From contig OX638295.1 of NCBI GenBank assembly GCA_951812345.1, forward strand, positions 2,606,965 through 2,670,964: a stretch of 64,000 nucleotides of DNA, in the 5' to 3' direction. Origin of the DNA: Rhodothermales bacterium (GTDB lineage Bacteria > Bacteroidota > Rhodothermia > Rhodothermales > VXPQ01). Every line of letters starts with the position of its first letter. The first letter of the stretch is position 1. Below the pieces are notes generated by a model. The model worked only from the letters and a program-made list of their open reading frames with translations, searched no databases and was not told the origin of the DNA. Positions 44,213 to 53,562 of this stretch are shown piece after piece. Made by a program: the position numbers and the translations under genes.

Positions 44213-44266
44213 AGGATACTCTGATCAAAACCGCTTTGATCAGCGCTTTAAGGATACCCTGACCAA
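44213..44266 (+). repeat. Two tandem GGATAC element ends upstream of phosphofructokinase
   Basis: GGATACTCTGATCAA at 44213-44227 and GGATACCCTGACCAA at 44252-44266, each followed by AACCGCTT, with TTGATCAGCGCTTTAA between them. The first 37 bases form a degenerate version of the minimal palindrome. The sequence to about 44330 (a CGTAAA, then TCGTTGAAATTC) continues to resemble the right end of the full copy at 1557. Confidence 0.7.
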
Positions 44267-44414
44267 AACCGCTTCGTACCCTCGTGCGTAAAAGATATTA
44301 TAATTGCATCGTTGAAATTCAAGAATAGCGATGAACCCAATGTCCCGTTCTGTTTCGCTCCGGAATACGCCATTAGAAAAACCGGGGAACGTCTACCGAA
44401 AACGCGTCTGAAGA

Positions 44415-44960
44415 ATGACTGTCCGGCAGGTTCCCGATATCCCGGTTCGGCGCGGTGCGGTCGCGATTTTCATGGGGGTATCCGGTGTAGGAAAAACGAC
44501 GGTCGGGCAGGCTGTGGCAGAGCGCCTTGGGTGGTCTCTGTTCGATGGGGACCATTTTCATTCGCCATCCAATATCGACAAAATGCGCCGGGGAATCGCA
44601 CTGAACGATGACGACCGTGCAGCATGGCTCGAAGCGTTGCGCGCCCGGATCCGGCAGTGTCTGGACGAAAAAAAGCCGGCCATCATCACGTGCTCCGCCC
44701 TGAAAAAAAAGTACAGAGACGTACTCCGAAGCGGCAACGAGGGAACGATCTTCGTCTACCTGCGGGCGGAGCGGGACATCGTGGCGAAAAGAATGAGCGC
44801 CCGCCGCGGTCATTATTTCGGAAAAAACCTGCTCGACAGCCAGTACGCGGCGCTCGAAGAGCCGGAACATGCCTTCGAAATCGACGCCGGAGAACCCCTC
44901 GACAGGGTCACCGCTTCCGCGATAGCCCTTCTCGAAAACGCCCTTGAAACGCCCGCTTGA
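44415..44960 (+). CDS. gntK: Gluconokinase
   Basis: A 181-residue P-loop kinase. Walker A is MGVSGVGKTTVGQAVAERLGW, followed by FDGDHFHSPSNIDKMRRGIALNDDDRAAWL, the gluconate-binding hallmark of the GntK family, then CSALKKKYRDVLR and FVYLRAERDIVAKRMSARRGHYF, the lid. It phosphorylates D-gluconate to 6-phosphogluconate. The converging gene on the other strand, 35 bases away, encodes 6-phosphogluconate dehydrogenase, the next enzyme. The N-terminus has about 12 extra residues before the first strand. Confidence 0.94.
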   Translation: MTVRQVPDIPVRRGAVAIFMGVSGVGKTTVGQAVAERLGWSLFDGDHFHSPSNIDKMRRGIALNDDDRAAWLEALRARIRQCLDEKKPAIITCSALKKKYRDVLRSGNEGTIFVYLRAERDIVAKRMSARRGHYFGKNLLDSQYAALEEPEHAFEIDAGEPLDRVTASAIALLENALETPA

Positions 44961-44995
44961 AAGCGCGGGAACCCGCCGCCGGATTTTCCGGACAA

Positions 44996-45907
44996 TCAAG
45001 ACCCCCCTTTTTTTACGGAATGCCCCCCGAATTTGTTACGCATGGCCGAAAGAAGACGGTGCGCAAACGACCGATCGTCGCGGGACTGAATGCGCTGGAG
45101 CAGCGAGGCGGTAATGACCGGAGCGGGAATGTTGAGATCGATCGCTTCGCGAACCGTCCACCGGCCCTCCCCGGAATCGGGCACAAAGGGAGCGATGTCG
45201 CGCAGGTCCGCATCTTCTTCCAGCGCATCCGCCGTCAGGTCCAGCAACCAGGACCGGACCACGCTACCATGCCGCCAGATATGGGCGATGGCATGGGTAT
45301 CCAGATCGAAACGGTCGCTTTCCGCCATGATCGCGAACCCCTCGGCATAGGCCTGCATCATGCCGTACTCGATCCCGTTATGCACCATTTTCACGAAATG
45401 GCCGGCGCCGGCAGGTCCGACATGCCCCCATCCCTCGCTGCCGTCGCACGCCAGCGCATCGAAAACCGGCGCGAGCCGTTCGACAGCCTGCGTATCCCCT
45501 CCCACCATCAGACAATATCCTTCCTCAAGGCCCCAGATACCGCCGCTGGTGCCTGCATCGACCAGCATCACCCCCCGGTCGTTCAGCGCCCGGGCGCGGC
45601 GTATCGTGTTGCGATAATCGGAGTTGCCGCCATCGATCAGAACATCTCCTTCCTCAAGCATCGGCGTAAGCGCGGCAATGGTGGCGTCCACCGCATCGCC
45701 TGCGGGCACCATCATCCAGATATGCCGGGGCAAGGTGCACTGCATTACCAGTGCTTCCAGCGAATCGGCGCCTCGCATACCGGATTTCTCATGTTCCGAA
45801 ACGACCTGGGCCGAAAGGTCGAACCCTATAACGTTGTGGTCATGCCGGAGAAGCCGGAGAACCATGCTGCCTCCCATCTTTCCCAGACCGATCATTCCAA
45901 GTTCCAT
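44996..45907 (-). CDS. gnd: 6-phosphogluconate dehydrogenase, short form
   Basis: About 303 residues from the ATG at 45905-45907, the short type also seen as YqeC or GndA-like NAD-preferring enzymes; the longer frame begins in repeat DNA. Rossmann motif LGMIGLGKMGGSMV, then LIDGGNSDYRNTIRRA, DAGTSGGIWGLEEGYCLMVGG and GAGHFVKMVHNGIEYGMMQAYAEGF with the catalytic Lys and Asn of the family. It oxidises 6-phosphogluconate to ribulose 5-phosphate and CO2. Together with gluconokinase it forms a complete route for gluconate. A GGACACTCTGACCAA repeat end lies 21 bases before the start. Confidence 0.92.
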   Translation of the reverse strand: MELGMIGLGKMGGSMVLRLLRHDHNVIGFDLSAQVVSEHEKSGMRGADSLEALVMQCTLPRHIWMMVPAGDAVDATIAALTPMLEEGDVLIDGGNSDYRNTIRRARALNDRGVMLVDAGTSGGIWGLEEGYCLMVGGDTQAVERLAPVFDALACDGSEGWGHVGPAGAGHFVKMVHNGIEYGMMQAYAEGFAIMAESDRFDLDTHAIAHIWRHGSVVRSWLLDLTADALEEDADLRDIAPFVPDSGEGRWTVREAIDLNIPAPVITASLLQRIQSRDDRSFAHRLLSAMRNKFGGHSVKKGGS

Positions 45908-45928
45908 CGTGCAGGAGATATTGTTCAA

Positions 45929-45943
45929 GGACACTCTGACCAA
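45929..45943 (+). repeat. GGATAC element end upstream of 6-phosphogluconate dehydrogenase
   Basis: GGACACTCTGACCAA followed by AACCGCT matches the ends found upstream of phosphofructokinase and of the SurA-like gene, at almost the same distance from the start codon. Confidence 0.6.
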
Positions 45944-46070
45944 AACCGCTCTCTGGAAGATAGGATCTTTTAGTATGACATAGCCCGTTTGATTCTTCCG
46001 TTATTCCTGCGCTATTTTCAGGCATTCGCTTCCTCTGGACCATTATCGGTCACATCTGTCGAGAATACGC

Positions 46071-48140
46071 ATGGACACCCCTTCTTCCGGAACGAAATCG
46101 CCTGCCTTTACGCCGTACATCCCGGCATCGCAATCCTTACCCGAGATTACGCTCAAGGCGGTGATCCTCGGCTTTATCCTGTCGGCTGTGCTGGCCGGAG
46201 CGAATGCCTACCTGGGCCTCAAGGTCGGCCTGACCGTGTCCGCCTCCATTCCGGCGGCGGTCATTTCCATGGCGATCCTGCGGTTTTTCCGCACATCGAA
46301 TATCCTCGAAAACAACATTGTGCAAACGGCGGCGTCGGCGGGCGAATCGCTTGCGGCAGGCGTGATCTTTACGCTGCCGGCCTTGCTGATGCTGCAATAC
46401 TGGCAAGGGTTCGACTTTCTGGCCACGATGGCGATTGCACTCACGGGAGGCGTGCTGGGCGTGTTGTTCACGATCCCGTTGCGGAGAGCGCTCATCATCG
46501 AAGCCCAGCTTCATTTTCCGGAAGGCGTGGCCACGGGCGAAGTGCTGAAAGCAGGTTCGGAAGGAGGCGAAGGCGCCCGGTATATCGCTATTGCGGGGGC
46601 GGCGGGGGCGGCGCTGAAACTGTTCCAGACGGGATTTCGTCTCGTGGCGGACTCGGCGGCGGGCGCGATGCATGCGGGCCGGGCCGTCTTCGGGTATGGC
46701 ACCGAACTGGGTGTAGCCCTGCTCGGAGTAGGGTACATCGTCGGATTGAACATCGCCGTTCTGGTGTTTGCGGGTGGCCTGATTTCCTGGTTGTTCGGCA
46801 TTCCCATCTATACAGCGCTCGCTTCGCCGGAGGAACTGGCGGCGATTACGGGGGAATCCACGGGATACGAGGCGGCGCTTGCGGTGTGGAGCGGACGCAT
46901 TCGGTACCTCGGCGTCGGCGCCATGGCCATCGGGGGTGTCTGGGCGCTGCTCTCGCTGGTCAAGCCCATCAAGGATGGCATTCTGTCTTCGCTGGACGCC
47001 GTCCGGCAGGCCCGATCGGGGCAGCGTTCGGAAGTATTGCGCACCGACCGGGATACGCCGATTCATATCGTCCTGTGGGGCACCCTCGCCATGTGCGTGC
47101 CGATTTTTCTCAGTTTCCTGTTTATCGTGGATCAGGAGGCGCTCGGCATCACGGCCGGTTTGTACTGGGGTACGCTGGCGCTCGGCCTGGTTTTCTCCCT
47201 CCTGGCCGGATTCGTTTTCGCTTCCGTAGCCGGATATATGGCCGGTCTCGTGGGATCGTCGAATAACCCTGTCTCCGGAGTCACGATCGCTACGATTCTG
47301 ACCACATCGCTGTTGCTTCTCTGGATTCTCGGATCGCAAATCAATTTCGCCATCGACGCGACGCAAGCCACCACGGCGGCAGCCACCGCTATTCTGGTTG
47401 GTGCGGTCGTATGCTGTGCGGCGGCGATCGCCGGAGATAACATGCAGGACCTGAAGGCGGGGTATCTCGTAGGCGCCACGCCGTTCAAGCAGCAAATCAT
47501 GCAGATCGTGGGGGTTGTGGCCGCCGCGCTCGTGCTGGCGCCTATTCTGGACCTGCTGTTTCAGGCATACGGGCTCGGCAATGTGTTCCCAAGAGAGGGC
47601 ATGGACCCGTCGCAAGCCCTTCAGGCCCCGCAAGCCACGCTCATGAGTTCGGTCGCCGACGGCGTATTCCGGCAGAACCTGCCGTGGAACATGATTATAG
47701 CCGGCGCGCTCATTGCCGCGGTCATCATTGCCATCGACAAGTATCTGGAGCATCGCGGCGCCGAATTCCGCGCGCCCGTGCTGGCCGTCGCCGTCGGCAT
47801 TTATTTACCGCTGGAATTGACCGTCCCCATTTTCATCGGCGGACTGGCGGCCTTTTTCGCCAACCGTTCGTTGCGACGGCGCAAGGATCAGTTCGGCGGC
47901 GAAGCAGCGTACAAAGAAGCCGTGCAACGGGCGGGCCGCCGGGGATTGTTGTTCGCTTCCGGGCTTATCACGGGCGAGGCCCTGGTGGGTATCCTGCTGG
48001 CCATTCCGTTCGCTGCGGCACAGAATACGGCCGTCCTGCAACTGGCGCCGGAGGGCTTCGAGCCGGTGGCCAATGCGCTCGGACTGGTTGCCTTCGGCTG
48101 CTTCATTCTGTGGATGTACCGCGTGGCCCGGCGCACTTGA
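46071..48140 (+). CDS. OPT family oligopeptide transporter
   Basis: A 689-residue polytopic inner-membrane protein with about 15 hydrophobic segments. It opens EITLKAVILGFILSAVLAGANAYLGLKVGLTVSASIPAAVISMAIL and continues NILENNIVQTAASAGESLAAGVIFTLPALLM, which is the signature start of prokaryotic OPT proteins. GLVGSSNNPVSGVTIATIL is the conserved central motif, and GDNMQDLKAGYLVGATPFKQQIMQI the later one. OPT members import peptides or metal chelates with protons; the bacterial branch is mostly unassigned. It stands alone, 163 bases from the divergent gnd gene. Confidence 0.92.
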   Translation: MDTPSSGTKSPAFTPYIPASQSLPEITLKAVILGFILSAVLAGANAYLGLKVGLTVSASIPAAVISMAILRFFRTSNILENNIVQTAASAGESLAAGVIFTLPALLMLQYWQGFDFLATMAIALTGGVLGVLFTIPLRRALIIEAQLHFPEGVATGEVLKAGSEGGEGARYIAIAGAAGAALKLFQTGFRLVADSAAGAMHAGRAVFGYGTELGVALLGVGYIVGLNIAVLVFAGGLISWLFGIPIYTALASPEELAAITGESTGYEAALAVWSGRIRYLGVGAMAIGGVWALLSLVKPIKDGILSSLDAVRQARSGQRSEVLRTDRDTPIHIVLWGTLAMCVPIFLSFLFIVDQEALGITAGLYWGTLALGLVFSLLAGFVFASVAGYMAGLVGSSNNPVSGVTIATILTTSLLLLWILGSQINFAIDATQATTAAATAILVGAVVCCAAAIAGDNMQDLKAGYLVGATPFKQQIMQIVGVVAAALVLAPILDLLFQAYGLGNVFPREGMDPSQALQAPQATLMSSVADGVFRQNLPWNMIIAGALIAAVIIAIDKYLEHRGAEFRAPVLAVAVGIYLPLELTVPIFIGGLAAFFANRSLRRRKDQFGGEAAYKEAVQRAGRRGLLFASGLITGEALVGILLAIPFAAAQNTAVLQLAPEGFEPVANALGLVAFGCFILWMYRVARRT

Positions 48141-48194
48141 TCCCTTAAGACGCGCACACTGCATACCCGACTCCATCAGGCGTTATTGGCCTTG

Positions 48195-48209
48195 GGATAC
48201 TCTGATCAC
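48195..48209 (+). repeat. GGATAC element end upstream of the UPF0173 gene
   Basis: GGATACTCTGATCAC lies 14 bases before the ATG, here reading in the same direction as the gene, the opposite of its orientation at pfkA and gnd. Confidence 0.55.
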
Positions 48210-48223
48210 TACCTGTTTGCACT

Positions 48224-48910
48224 ATGAAACTCGTTTATTTCGGCCATTCGGCTTTCCAACTCGAAACAGGGGGCACGACACTCCTCGTGGACCCCTGGAT
48301 CACCGGGAATCCCCGGGCAGAAGGCATTATCTCGCCGGACGAACTGAACCCGGACGTCATCTTTCTTACGCATGCGCATCAGGATCACCTCGGGGATGCG
48401 CAGGAGATCGCCAAACGATCAGGGGCACTCGTGGTCAGCAATTTTGAAATCACCAGTTACTTTTCGAGGGTACACGGGCACGACCACGTGCTTGCCATGA
48501 ATACGGGCGGAGCCTGGACCTTCGACTGGGGCAAGGTCCACCAAACCTACGCCCGCCATTCGTCGTCCTTTCCGGACGGGGGGTACGGAGGAAATCCCAA
48601 CGGGTTTGTGTTCGAAGTCGAGGGCAAGTCGGTGTACGCAGCAGGAGACACCTGCGCCTTTGCCGAAATGGAATGGATCGGCGACGATTTCGGGCCGGAT
48701 CTCGCACTGCTGCCGATAGGCGATTGCTTTACCTCAGGTATTCGCGATGCAGTGCGTGCAGCAAAGTTGCTTCGCCCCGGGCTCACCGTACCGGTGCATT
48801 ACAATACATTTCCGCCCATCGAGGTAGACGTGAGCGAATGGGAGCAGCTTATGGAAGAAGCGGGTTTCGCTGCGCGGGTGCTCGAACCTGGAGATGCTCT
48901 CGATATATAG
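48224..48910 (+). CDS. UPF0173 metal-dependent hydrolase (metallo-beta-lactamase fold)
   Basis: A 228-residue protein of normal family length. It starts MKLVYFGHSAFQLETGGTTLLVDPWITGNP and has the metal motif THAHQDHLGDA, then HSSSFPDGGYGGNPNGFVFE, YAAGDTCAFAEMEWIG and VPVHYNTFPPIEVD, all characteristic of UPF0173. It is cytoplasmic and its physiological substrate is not known. The phosphodiesterase gene begins 9 bases after its stop, so the two form a pair. Confidence 0.93.
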   Translation: MKLVYFGHSAFQLETGGTTLLVDPWITGNPRAEGIISPDELNPDVIFLTHAHQDHLGDAQEIAKRSGALVVSNFEITSYFSRVHGHDHVLAMNTGGAWTFDWGKVHQTYARHSSSFPDGGYGGNPNGFVFEVEGKSVYAAGDTCAFAEMEWIGDDFGPDLALLPIGDCFTSGIRDAVRAAKLLRPGLTVPVHYNTFPPIEVDVSEWEQLMEEAGFAARVLEPGDALDI

Positions 48911-48919
48911 GATACACCC

Positions 48920-49435
48920 GTGAAGCTTGGTATCATCTCGGACACGCACGGCTATTTTCATCCGGCGATTGAAACATACTTCAACGGGGTGGACCGCATC
49001 CTGCATGCCGGGGATGTCGGAGGAACAGACATTCTGGACCGACTCGGAGAGATTGCGCCCGTACAGGCCGTCTGGGGCAATGTGGACGGGCCGGGCATCC
49101 GTTATCGCACCGTAGAGGTGTTGCGAACCGAAGTGGAGGGCGTACGCATTTGCATGACGCATATCGGGGGAAGTCCGGGACGCTGGGACCCCCGGATCGC
49201 CGAAGCGCTCGCCGCCGACCCCCCGGATATCTTCATCTGTGGACACAGCCACATCCTGCGCATCGAACGGGTGCGCAATCCCCCGAATATGCTGTACCTT
49301 AACCCCGGCGCGGCCGGTCGTCAGGGATTGCACCGGGTCAAAACGTGCGTGTTGCTGGAAATAACCGAGGGGAGCGCCCGCAAAGCGGATGTCGTGCACC
49401 TGGACGACAAACCGCCGCAGGTTCATTCCTCCTGA
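48920..49435 (+). CDS. YfcE/MJ0936-type metallophosphoesterase
   Basis: A 171-residue protein starting at GTG (48920), 9 bases after the preceding stop. Calcineurin-like motifs: GIISDTHG, LHAGDVGG, WGNVDGPG, MTHIGG, and the double histidine ICGHSHILRIE. Members hydrolyse small phosphodiesters, often tested only with artificial substrates. It closes a two-gene unit with the UPF0173 hydrolase. Confidence 0.93.
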   Translation: MKLGIISDTHGYFHPAIETYFNGVDRILHAGDVGGTDILDRLGEIAPVQAVWGNVDGPGIRYRTVEVLRTEVEGVRICMTHIGGSPGRWDPRIAEALAADPPDIFICGHSHILRIERVRNPPNMLYLNPGAAGRQGLHRVKTCVLLEITEGSARKADVVHLDDKPPQVHSS

Positions 49436-49590
49436 CAGGTATCAATCCGGTATAAGGCCCTGGTCGAACGAGGCGCACAAGAAAGCAGCGGGAACAGGAG
49501 ATGCCTCCGTTAGACGGTTTGCAAAACCGCACATTGTTAGGCATAATGTACATCCACCATCTCTCATAGAGGGTGCTCAGCACGGCGCAT
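49436..49590. other. Intergenic region without recognisable feature
   Basis: A small imperfect hairpin (GACGGTTTGCAAAACCGC near 49516-49533) looks tRNA-like at first sight but has no acceptor or T arm. It should contain the promoter of the phosphatase gene. Confidence 0.4.
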
Positions 49591-51375
49591 ATGCCCGATT
49601 CGGATACATCTTCCATGCGAAGCGAACGGTTCGATCTGCGCGCCCTGTACGAAACGAGCCGCCTTCTGAGCACATACCTCGATCTGCAGTTCGTGCTGAA
49701 CAGTTTGCTCCTGACAGTCATGAGCAAATTGCTGACGACCCGGAGCGCCGTGCTGATGCGCGATCCGGTCGAAAACGGATACCGTGTCGCCGCAACAAGA
49801 AACGTAAAGACGCTTGAAGAAGGCGCTGTGCTCGAGGTACCCGAGATACCGGAGGATACCGTGCTCACGGCGGACCACGTACCGGAAAAATTGCTGGAAC
49901 ACGGTCTGGAACTGGCGGCGCCGATACGTTTCGGGAGCCGGGAAATCGGCATCCTCGCTGCTGGAAGAAAGGCGACAGGCGAGCAGTACACCCCCTTCGA
50001 ACTCGAGTTTGTCCGATCGCTCGTGCATATGTCCTCCACGGCAGTGCACAACTCCCTGATGGTGGAAGAACTGCAATTGGCGAACCGCGACCTCGATGCA
50101 AGGATTCAGGAGTTGAACACCCTGTTCGATCTGTCGCAGGAGTTCAATGCAACCATCGACCGGGAGCGTCTCGTCAAGTTGCTATCCTTCGCCCTGATGG
50201 GGCAACTCCTGGTATCCCGCCATCTGTTTCTGGTGCGCCGGAACCGGACGAATGAAGACCATGCGGGTATGTTCGTAACGGCCTCCGGGGGCTTGCCGGA
50301 GCAGATTGCGCCGGCGCTGGCAGAGCAGCTCTGCACGCTGGAACAGCTCGTGCTTCTGGATAACGGTTCGGCGCCGTCCGGCGACATGCATTCTGTTTCT
50401 GAAACGGCTTCCGACGATACATGCCAGGGACTCCGCGACCTCGGGCTGATACTGGCGCTACCTCTGAAGCACCAGGGGGCGCCTTGCGGCGCATTATGCC
50501 TCGGCCCCAAGCGAAACGGACAGCCTTATACCTCTGCAGACATCGAATTCCTGTCCGCTCTGGGGAATCTTACCCTTGTTTCCGTGCAAAACTCGTTTCT
50601 GGTCGAAGAGCAGATCGAGAAAAAGCGGCTCGAGGAAGAGATGCGCATCGCGCGACGCATCCAGGAACGGCTCTTGCCGCAGGAAACGCCCGACATAGGA
50701 CAATATGAGGTGGCAGCGCTTGCCAGACCAAGCCGCTTCGTGGGAGGCGACTACTACGATGTCGTTCGACTCAAGGACGAACGACTCCTGCTCGCTATTG
50801 CCGACGTGACGGGGAAAGGCACGCCGGCGGCGCTACTCATGGCAAACTTGCAAGCCAGCCTGCATGTCGTCCTGCCCATGGACATGACGATCGAGCAGGC
50901 TGTAGGGCATATCAATCGCGTCATATGCGGGAATACCGATACGGACCGGTTCATTACATTCTTTCTGGCCATCCTGCATCTCGATTCCGGGGACATGGAG
51001 TACGTGAACGCCGGACACAATCCGCCTATGGTCGTACGACAAAACGACTCCATAGAATTGCTGGATAAGGGGGGGCTGCTTCTGGGCGTGATGGATCAGA
51101 TCGGCTACGAGCACGGCACGGTCAAATTGGACCCGGGCGACATCGCCGTGCTGTTCACCGACGGCGTGACGGAAGCCATGGGAGCCGCCGGCGAGGAGTA
51201 CCACGAAGACCGCCTCGAGGCTGTGCTGAAGCGGGTGCACACCCGATCAGCGGCGGATATCGTAGATATCGTTCATAAGGACATTGCCGAATTCACGGGA
51301 AACATCGAAGAATTGTCCGACGATCTCACCATGCTGATAATCAGGCGGATCATGGAACCGGAGCCACCGGCATAA
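49591..51375 (+). CDS. GAF-domain PP2C/SpoIIE-type serine phosphatase
   Basis: About 594 residues from the ATG at 49591 (MPDSDTSSMRSERFDLRALYETSRLLS); a GTG 18 bases earlier is possible. Two GAF-like domains occupy roughly 20-165 and 185-345. A short coiled coil (EEQIEKKRLEEEMRIARRIQERLLP) links to a PP2C domain of the RsbU/SpoIIE kind: GGDYYDVVRL, IADVTGKGTPAALLMA, YVNAGHNPP, LFTDGVTEAMG and DDLTMLII carry the metal aspartates. Such proteins dephosphorylate anti-sigma antagonists in partner-switching stress pathways. No RsbW/V-like partner lies in this window. It is a single gene, with the transaldolase 100 bases downstream. Confidence 0.92.
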   Translation: MPDSDTSSMRSERFDLRALYETSRLLSTYLDLQFVLNSLLLTVMSKLLTTRSAVLMRDPVENGYRVAATRNVKTLEEGAVLEVPEIPEDTVLTADHVPEKLLEHGLELAAPIRFGSREIGILAAGRKATGEQYTPFELEFVRSLVHMSSTAVHNSLMVEELQLANRDLDARIQELNTLFDLSQEFNATIDRERLVKLLSFALMGQLLVSRHLFLVRRNRTNEDHAGMFVTASGGLPEQIAPALAEQLCTLEQLVLLDNGSAPSGDMHSVSETASDDTCQGLRDLGLILALPLKHQGAPCGALCLGPKRNGQPYTSADIEFLSALGNLTLVSVQNSFLVEEQIEKKRLEEEMRIARRIQERLLPQETPDIGQYEVAALARPSRFVGGDYYDVVRLKDERLLLAIADVTGKGTPAALLMANLQASLHVVLPMDMTIEQAVGHINRVICGNTDTDRFITFFLAILHLDSGDMEYVNAGHNPPMVVRQNDSIELLDKGGLLLGVMDQIGYEHGTVKLDPGDIAVLFTDGVTEAMGAAGEEYHEDRLEAVLKRVHTRSAADIVDIVHKDIAEFTGNIEELSDDLTMLIIRRIMEPEPPA

Positions 51376-51477
51376 TTGCGCAAGAGGCGCGAAAAGGCTC
51401 GAATCTCAGCGCCCTATTGCGTATCATTACAAAGACATTCCTTCCCGTATCTTCTCTGTTCAAACCGTCGCTTTGTC

Positions 51478-52140
51478 ATGAAATTTTTTGTAGACACCGC
51501 GGATCTGGAGGAAATCCGCGAGGCCGCATCCATGGGTATACTGGACGGCGTCACCACGAATCCGTCGCTCATGAGAAAGGCGGGCAACGTCAATTTTCAC
51601 GAGCACATCTATCGCATTTGTGAACTCGTGGATGGGGATGTTTCTGCGGAAGTTACCGCCGTCGATTACGCCGGGATCATGGAGCAGGCGCGGCAACTGG
51701 CGCCCATCCACAAGAATGTGGTGGTGAAAGTGCCGCTCATTCCCGACGGCATCAAGGCATTGAAAACCTGTTCGGAAGAGGGCATCCGGACAAACTGTAC
51801 GCTTTGCTTCTCGTCCACGCAGGCGCTCATCGCCGCCAAGGCGGGCGCCAATTACATCAGCCCTTTCATCGGACGCCTCGACGACATTTCCTCAAATGGA
51901 ATGGAGCTCATTGACCAGATTGTCCGGATATACAGGCAGTACGGCTTCACCACAGAGGTGCTGGCTGCATCCATCCGGCACCCGTTGCATGTGGTCGAGG
52001 CAGCCCTCATCGGTGCGGATGTAGCAACGATGCCGCTCGGCGTGATCAAAAAGCTGCTCCACCACCCGCTGACAGACATCGGTCTCGAGCGGTTCCTGGC
52101 CGACTGGCGGGCGTACGAAGCCGCCTCCGTAACGCCGTAA
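51478..52140 (+). CDS. fsa: Fructose-6-phosphate aldolase / small transaldolase
   Basis: A 220-residue protein from the ATG at 51478; the open frame reaches 51376 but without family sequence. [31 protein letters not shown] is the family start, Lys84 in [15 protein letters not shown] is the Schiff-base lysine, and [36 protein letters not shown] completes the barrel signature. The short form covers both transaldolases (TalC) and FSA; which activity dominates is not visible by eye. It links fructose 6-phosphate to triose and tetrose pools, complementing pfkA and gnd in this window. The next gene starts 5 bases after its stop. Confidence 0.93.
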   Translation: MKFFVDTADLEEIREAASMGILDGVTTNPSLMRKAGNVNFHEHIYRICELVDGDVSAEVTAVDYAGIMEQARQLAPIHKNVVVKVPLIPDGIKALKTCSEEGIRTNCTLCFSSTQALIAAKAGANYISPFIGRLDDISSNGMELIDQIVRIYRQYGFTTEVLAASIRHPLHVVEAALIGADVATMPLGVIKKLLHHPLTDIGLERFLADWRAYEAASVTP

Positions 52141-52145
52141 CACGG

Positions 52146-53543
52146 ATGCAATTCGTTTCTCTGGGGAAAACGGAGGCCATCGGCGCCAGTTGCCATCTTG
52201 CGCTGATCGAGAATACGGGCATCCTGATCGACGCAGGAGCCGACCCCGACGAGGAAGGACCGGCCTCGTTGCCAGATTTCGACATGATCCACAAGCGGTC
52301 GGACTGGCATGTGGATCATGTGCTGGTTACGCATGCGCATCATGATCATATCGGCTCTCTACCGGTGCTGGTCCGACACTTTCCGCATGTGCGCGTCCAT
52401 ATGACACGCGCTACGCGAGACCTGACGGATTTTGTACTTCCCGCTTCCGCACGGTTGCAGCGGCGCAAACTCCAGGAAGGCAATTCGATCCATGCCCCCC
52501 TGTTCAAGGAGGAGGAACTGGAAGAACACCGTTTTCTGTACGCGTCCCACGATCTCAATACGGATTTCGACGTAACCGGGCTTCGCGGTCAATGCGAAAT
52601 CACGGCACGCTTTTACCATGCCGGGCATGTGCTGGGCGCGGCCGGTATCCTTTTTTCCTGGGAATCGGGGGGGCGAACCCGCCGGGCGTTTTATACGAGC
52701 GACACGAACCAGCATCCTCAATCCATTGTCCCGGGAGGAGATTATCCGGAGCCCCCTGTAGATATATTGATTCTCGAATCCACACTGGGAGCAGATTCCG
52801 ACGCCGAGTTGACCACACGCAAATCAGAGGAAAGGAAATTTGCCGATGCACTGGCCAATGTGCTGGCTCGCGGCGGCACGGTACTCATTCCTTCGTTCGC
52901 TTTCGGACGCGCCCAGGAAATCCTTGCCCTCATTCACCGGTTCAAGGAACTGGAGCGGATTCCTTTCGATATTCCGGTCTATACAGCCGGTTCCATGCGG
53001 GCGTTTGCGGATATCTATGACCGCACACGCTTCAACACGCCGCGCCTCGACGAGGAATTCAAGGTGTTCGACGTAGAGCAGATGCGCCTGCCCCGGAAGC
53101 CGGCTTTGCTCAACAATGCATTGCAGGGACCGGCTATTCATGTGGCGGCCAGCGGCATGATGTTCGAACGCACCATATCCAATGACCTTGCACGGCGGCT
53201 GGTCGAGAACGAAAAAAACGCGATCTTCCTGGTAGGATTCGCCAAAGAAGATTCTCCGGCAGCCCAACTCCTGGCCGCGGCGGAGCAGGGCGACGACACC
53301 GAGGTGCAACTCGACCGGATGAAACCGGCGCAACCCGTCCGCTGTGAAGTCCAGCGATTCCGCTTCAGTGGGCACAGCCACCGGCGCGATCTTATCAAGT
53401 TGGTCGAGCGACTGGCGCCGGAAACCGTTGTGCTCGTGCACGGAGAAACGAACGCAAGAACGTGGATGGCTGAAAATATCCGGTTTTTTTATCCGGACAT
53501 ACGCGTCGTGGTCCCCGAAGAGGGCACGCCGATCGAACTGTAA
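52146..53543 (+). CDS. Beta-CASP metallo-beta-lactamase family RNA hydrolase
   Basis: A 465-residue protein. Motif 2 is THAHHDHIGSLP, HAGHVLGAAG and FYTSDTN follow, and the beta-CASP insert holds LESTLGADSD, IPSFAFGRAQEIL, VAASGMMFERTISN and FSGHSHRRDLIKL with the late His. This is the set found in bacterial and archaeal Ysh1/CPSF-like RNA metallo-hydrolases, which cut or trim RNA in the cytoplasm. The start ATG at 52146 is 5 bases after the fsa stop, so they are co-transcribed. Confidence 0.9.
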   Translation: MQFVSLGKTEAIGASCHLALIENTGILIDAGADPDEEGPASLPDFDMIHKRSDWHVDHVLVTHAHHDHIGSLPVLVRHFPHVRVHMTRATRDLTDFVLPASARLQRRKLQEGNSIHAPLFKEEELEEHRFLYASHDLNTDFDVTGLRGQCEITARFYHAGHVLGAAGILFSWESGGRTRRAFYTSDTNQHPQSIVPGGDYPEPPVDILILESTLGADSDAELTTRKSEERKFADALANVLARGGTVLIPSFAFGRAQEILALIHRFKELERIPFDIPVYTAGSMRAFADIYDRTRFNTPRLDEEFKVFDVEQMRLPRKPALLNNALQGPAIHVAASGMMFERTISNDLARRLVENEKNAIFLVGFAKEDSPAAQLLAAAEQGDDTEVQLDRMKPAQPVRCEVQRFRFSGHSHRRDLIKLVERLAPETVVLVHGETNARTWMAENIRFFYPDIRVVVPEEGTPIEL

Positions 53544-53562
53544 GGCCTGTTCCAGGGACTGC

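Noticed and set aside
46137-47753. Minus-strand open frame of 538 codons
   Set aside because: Antisense of the OPT transporter, whose sequence is clear; no independent evidence.
49510-49560. Possible tRNA-like hairpin with a TTTGCAAAA loop
   Set aside because: Only one stem-loop can be drawn; there is no acceptor stem, D arm or T arm.
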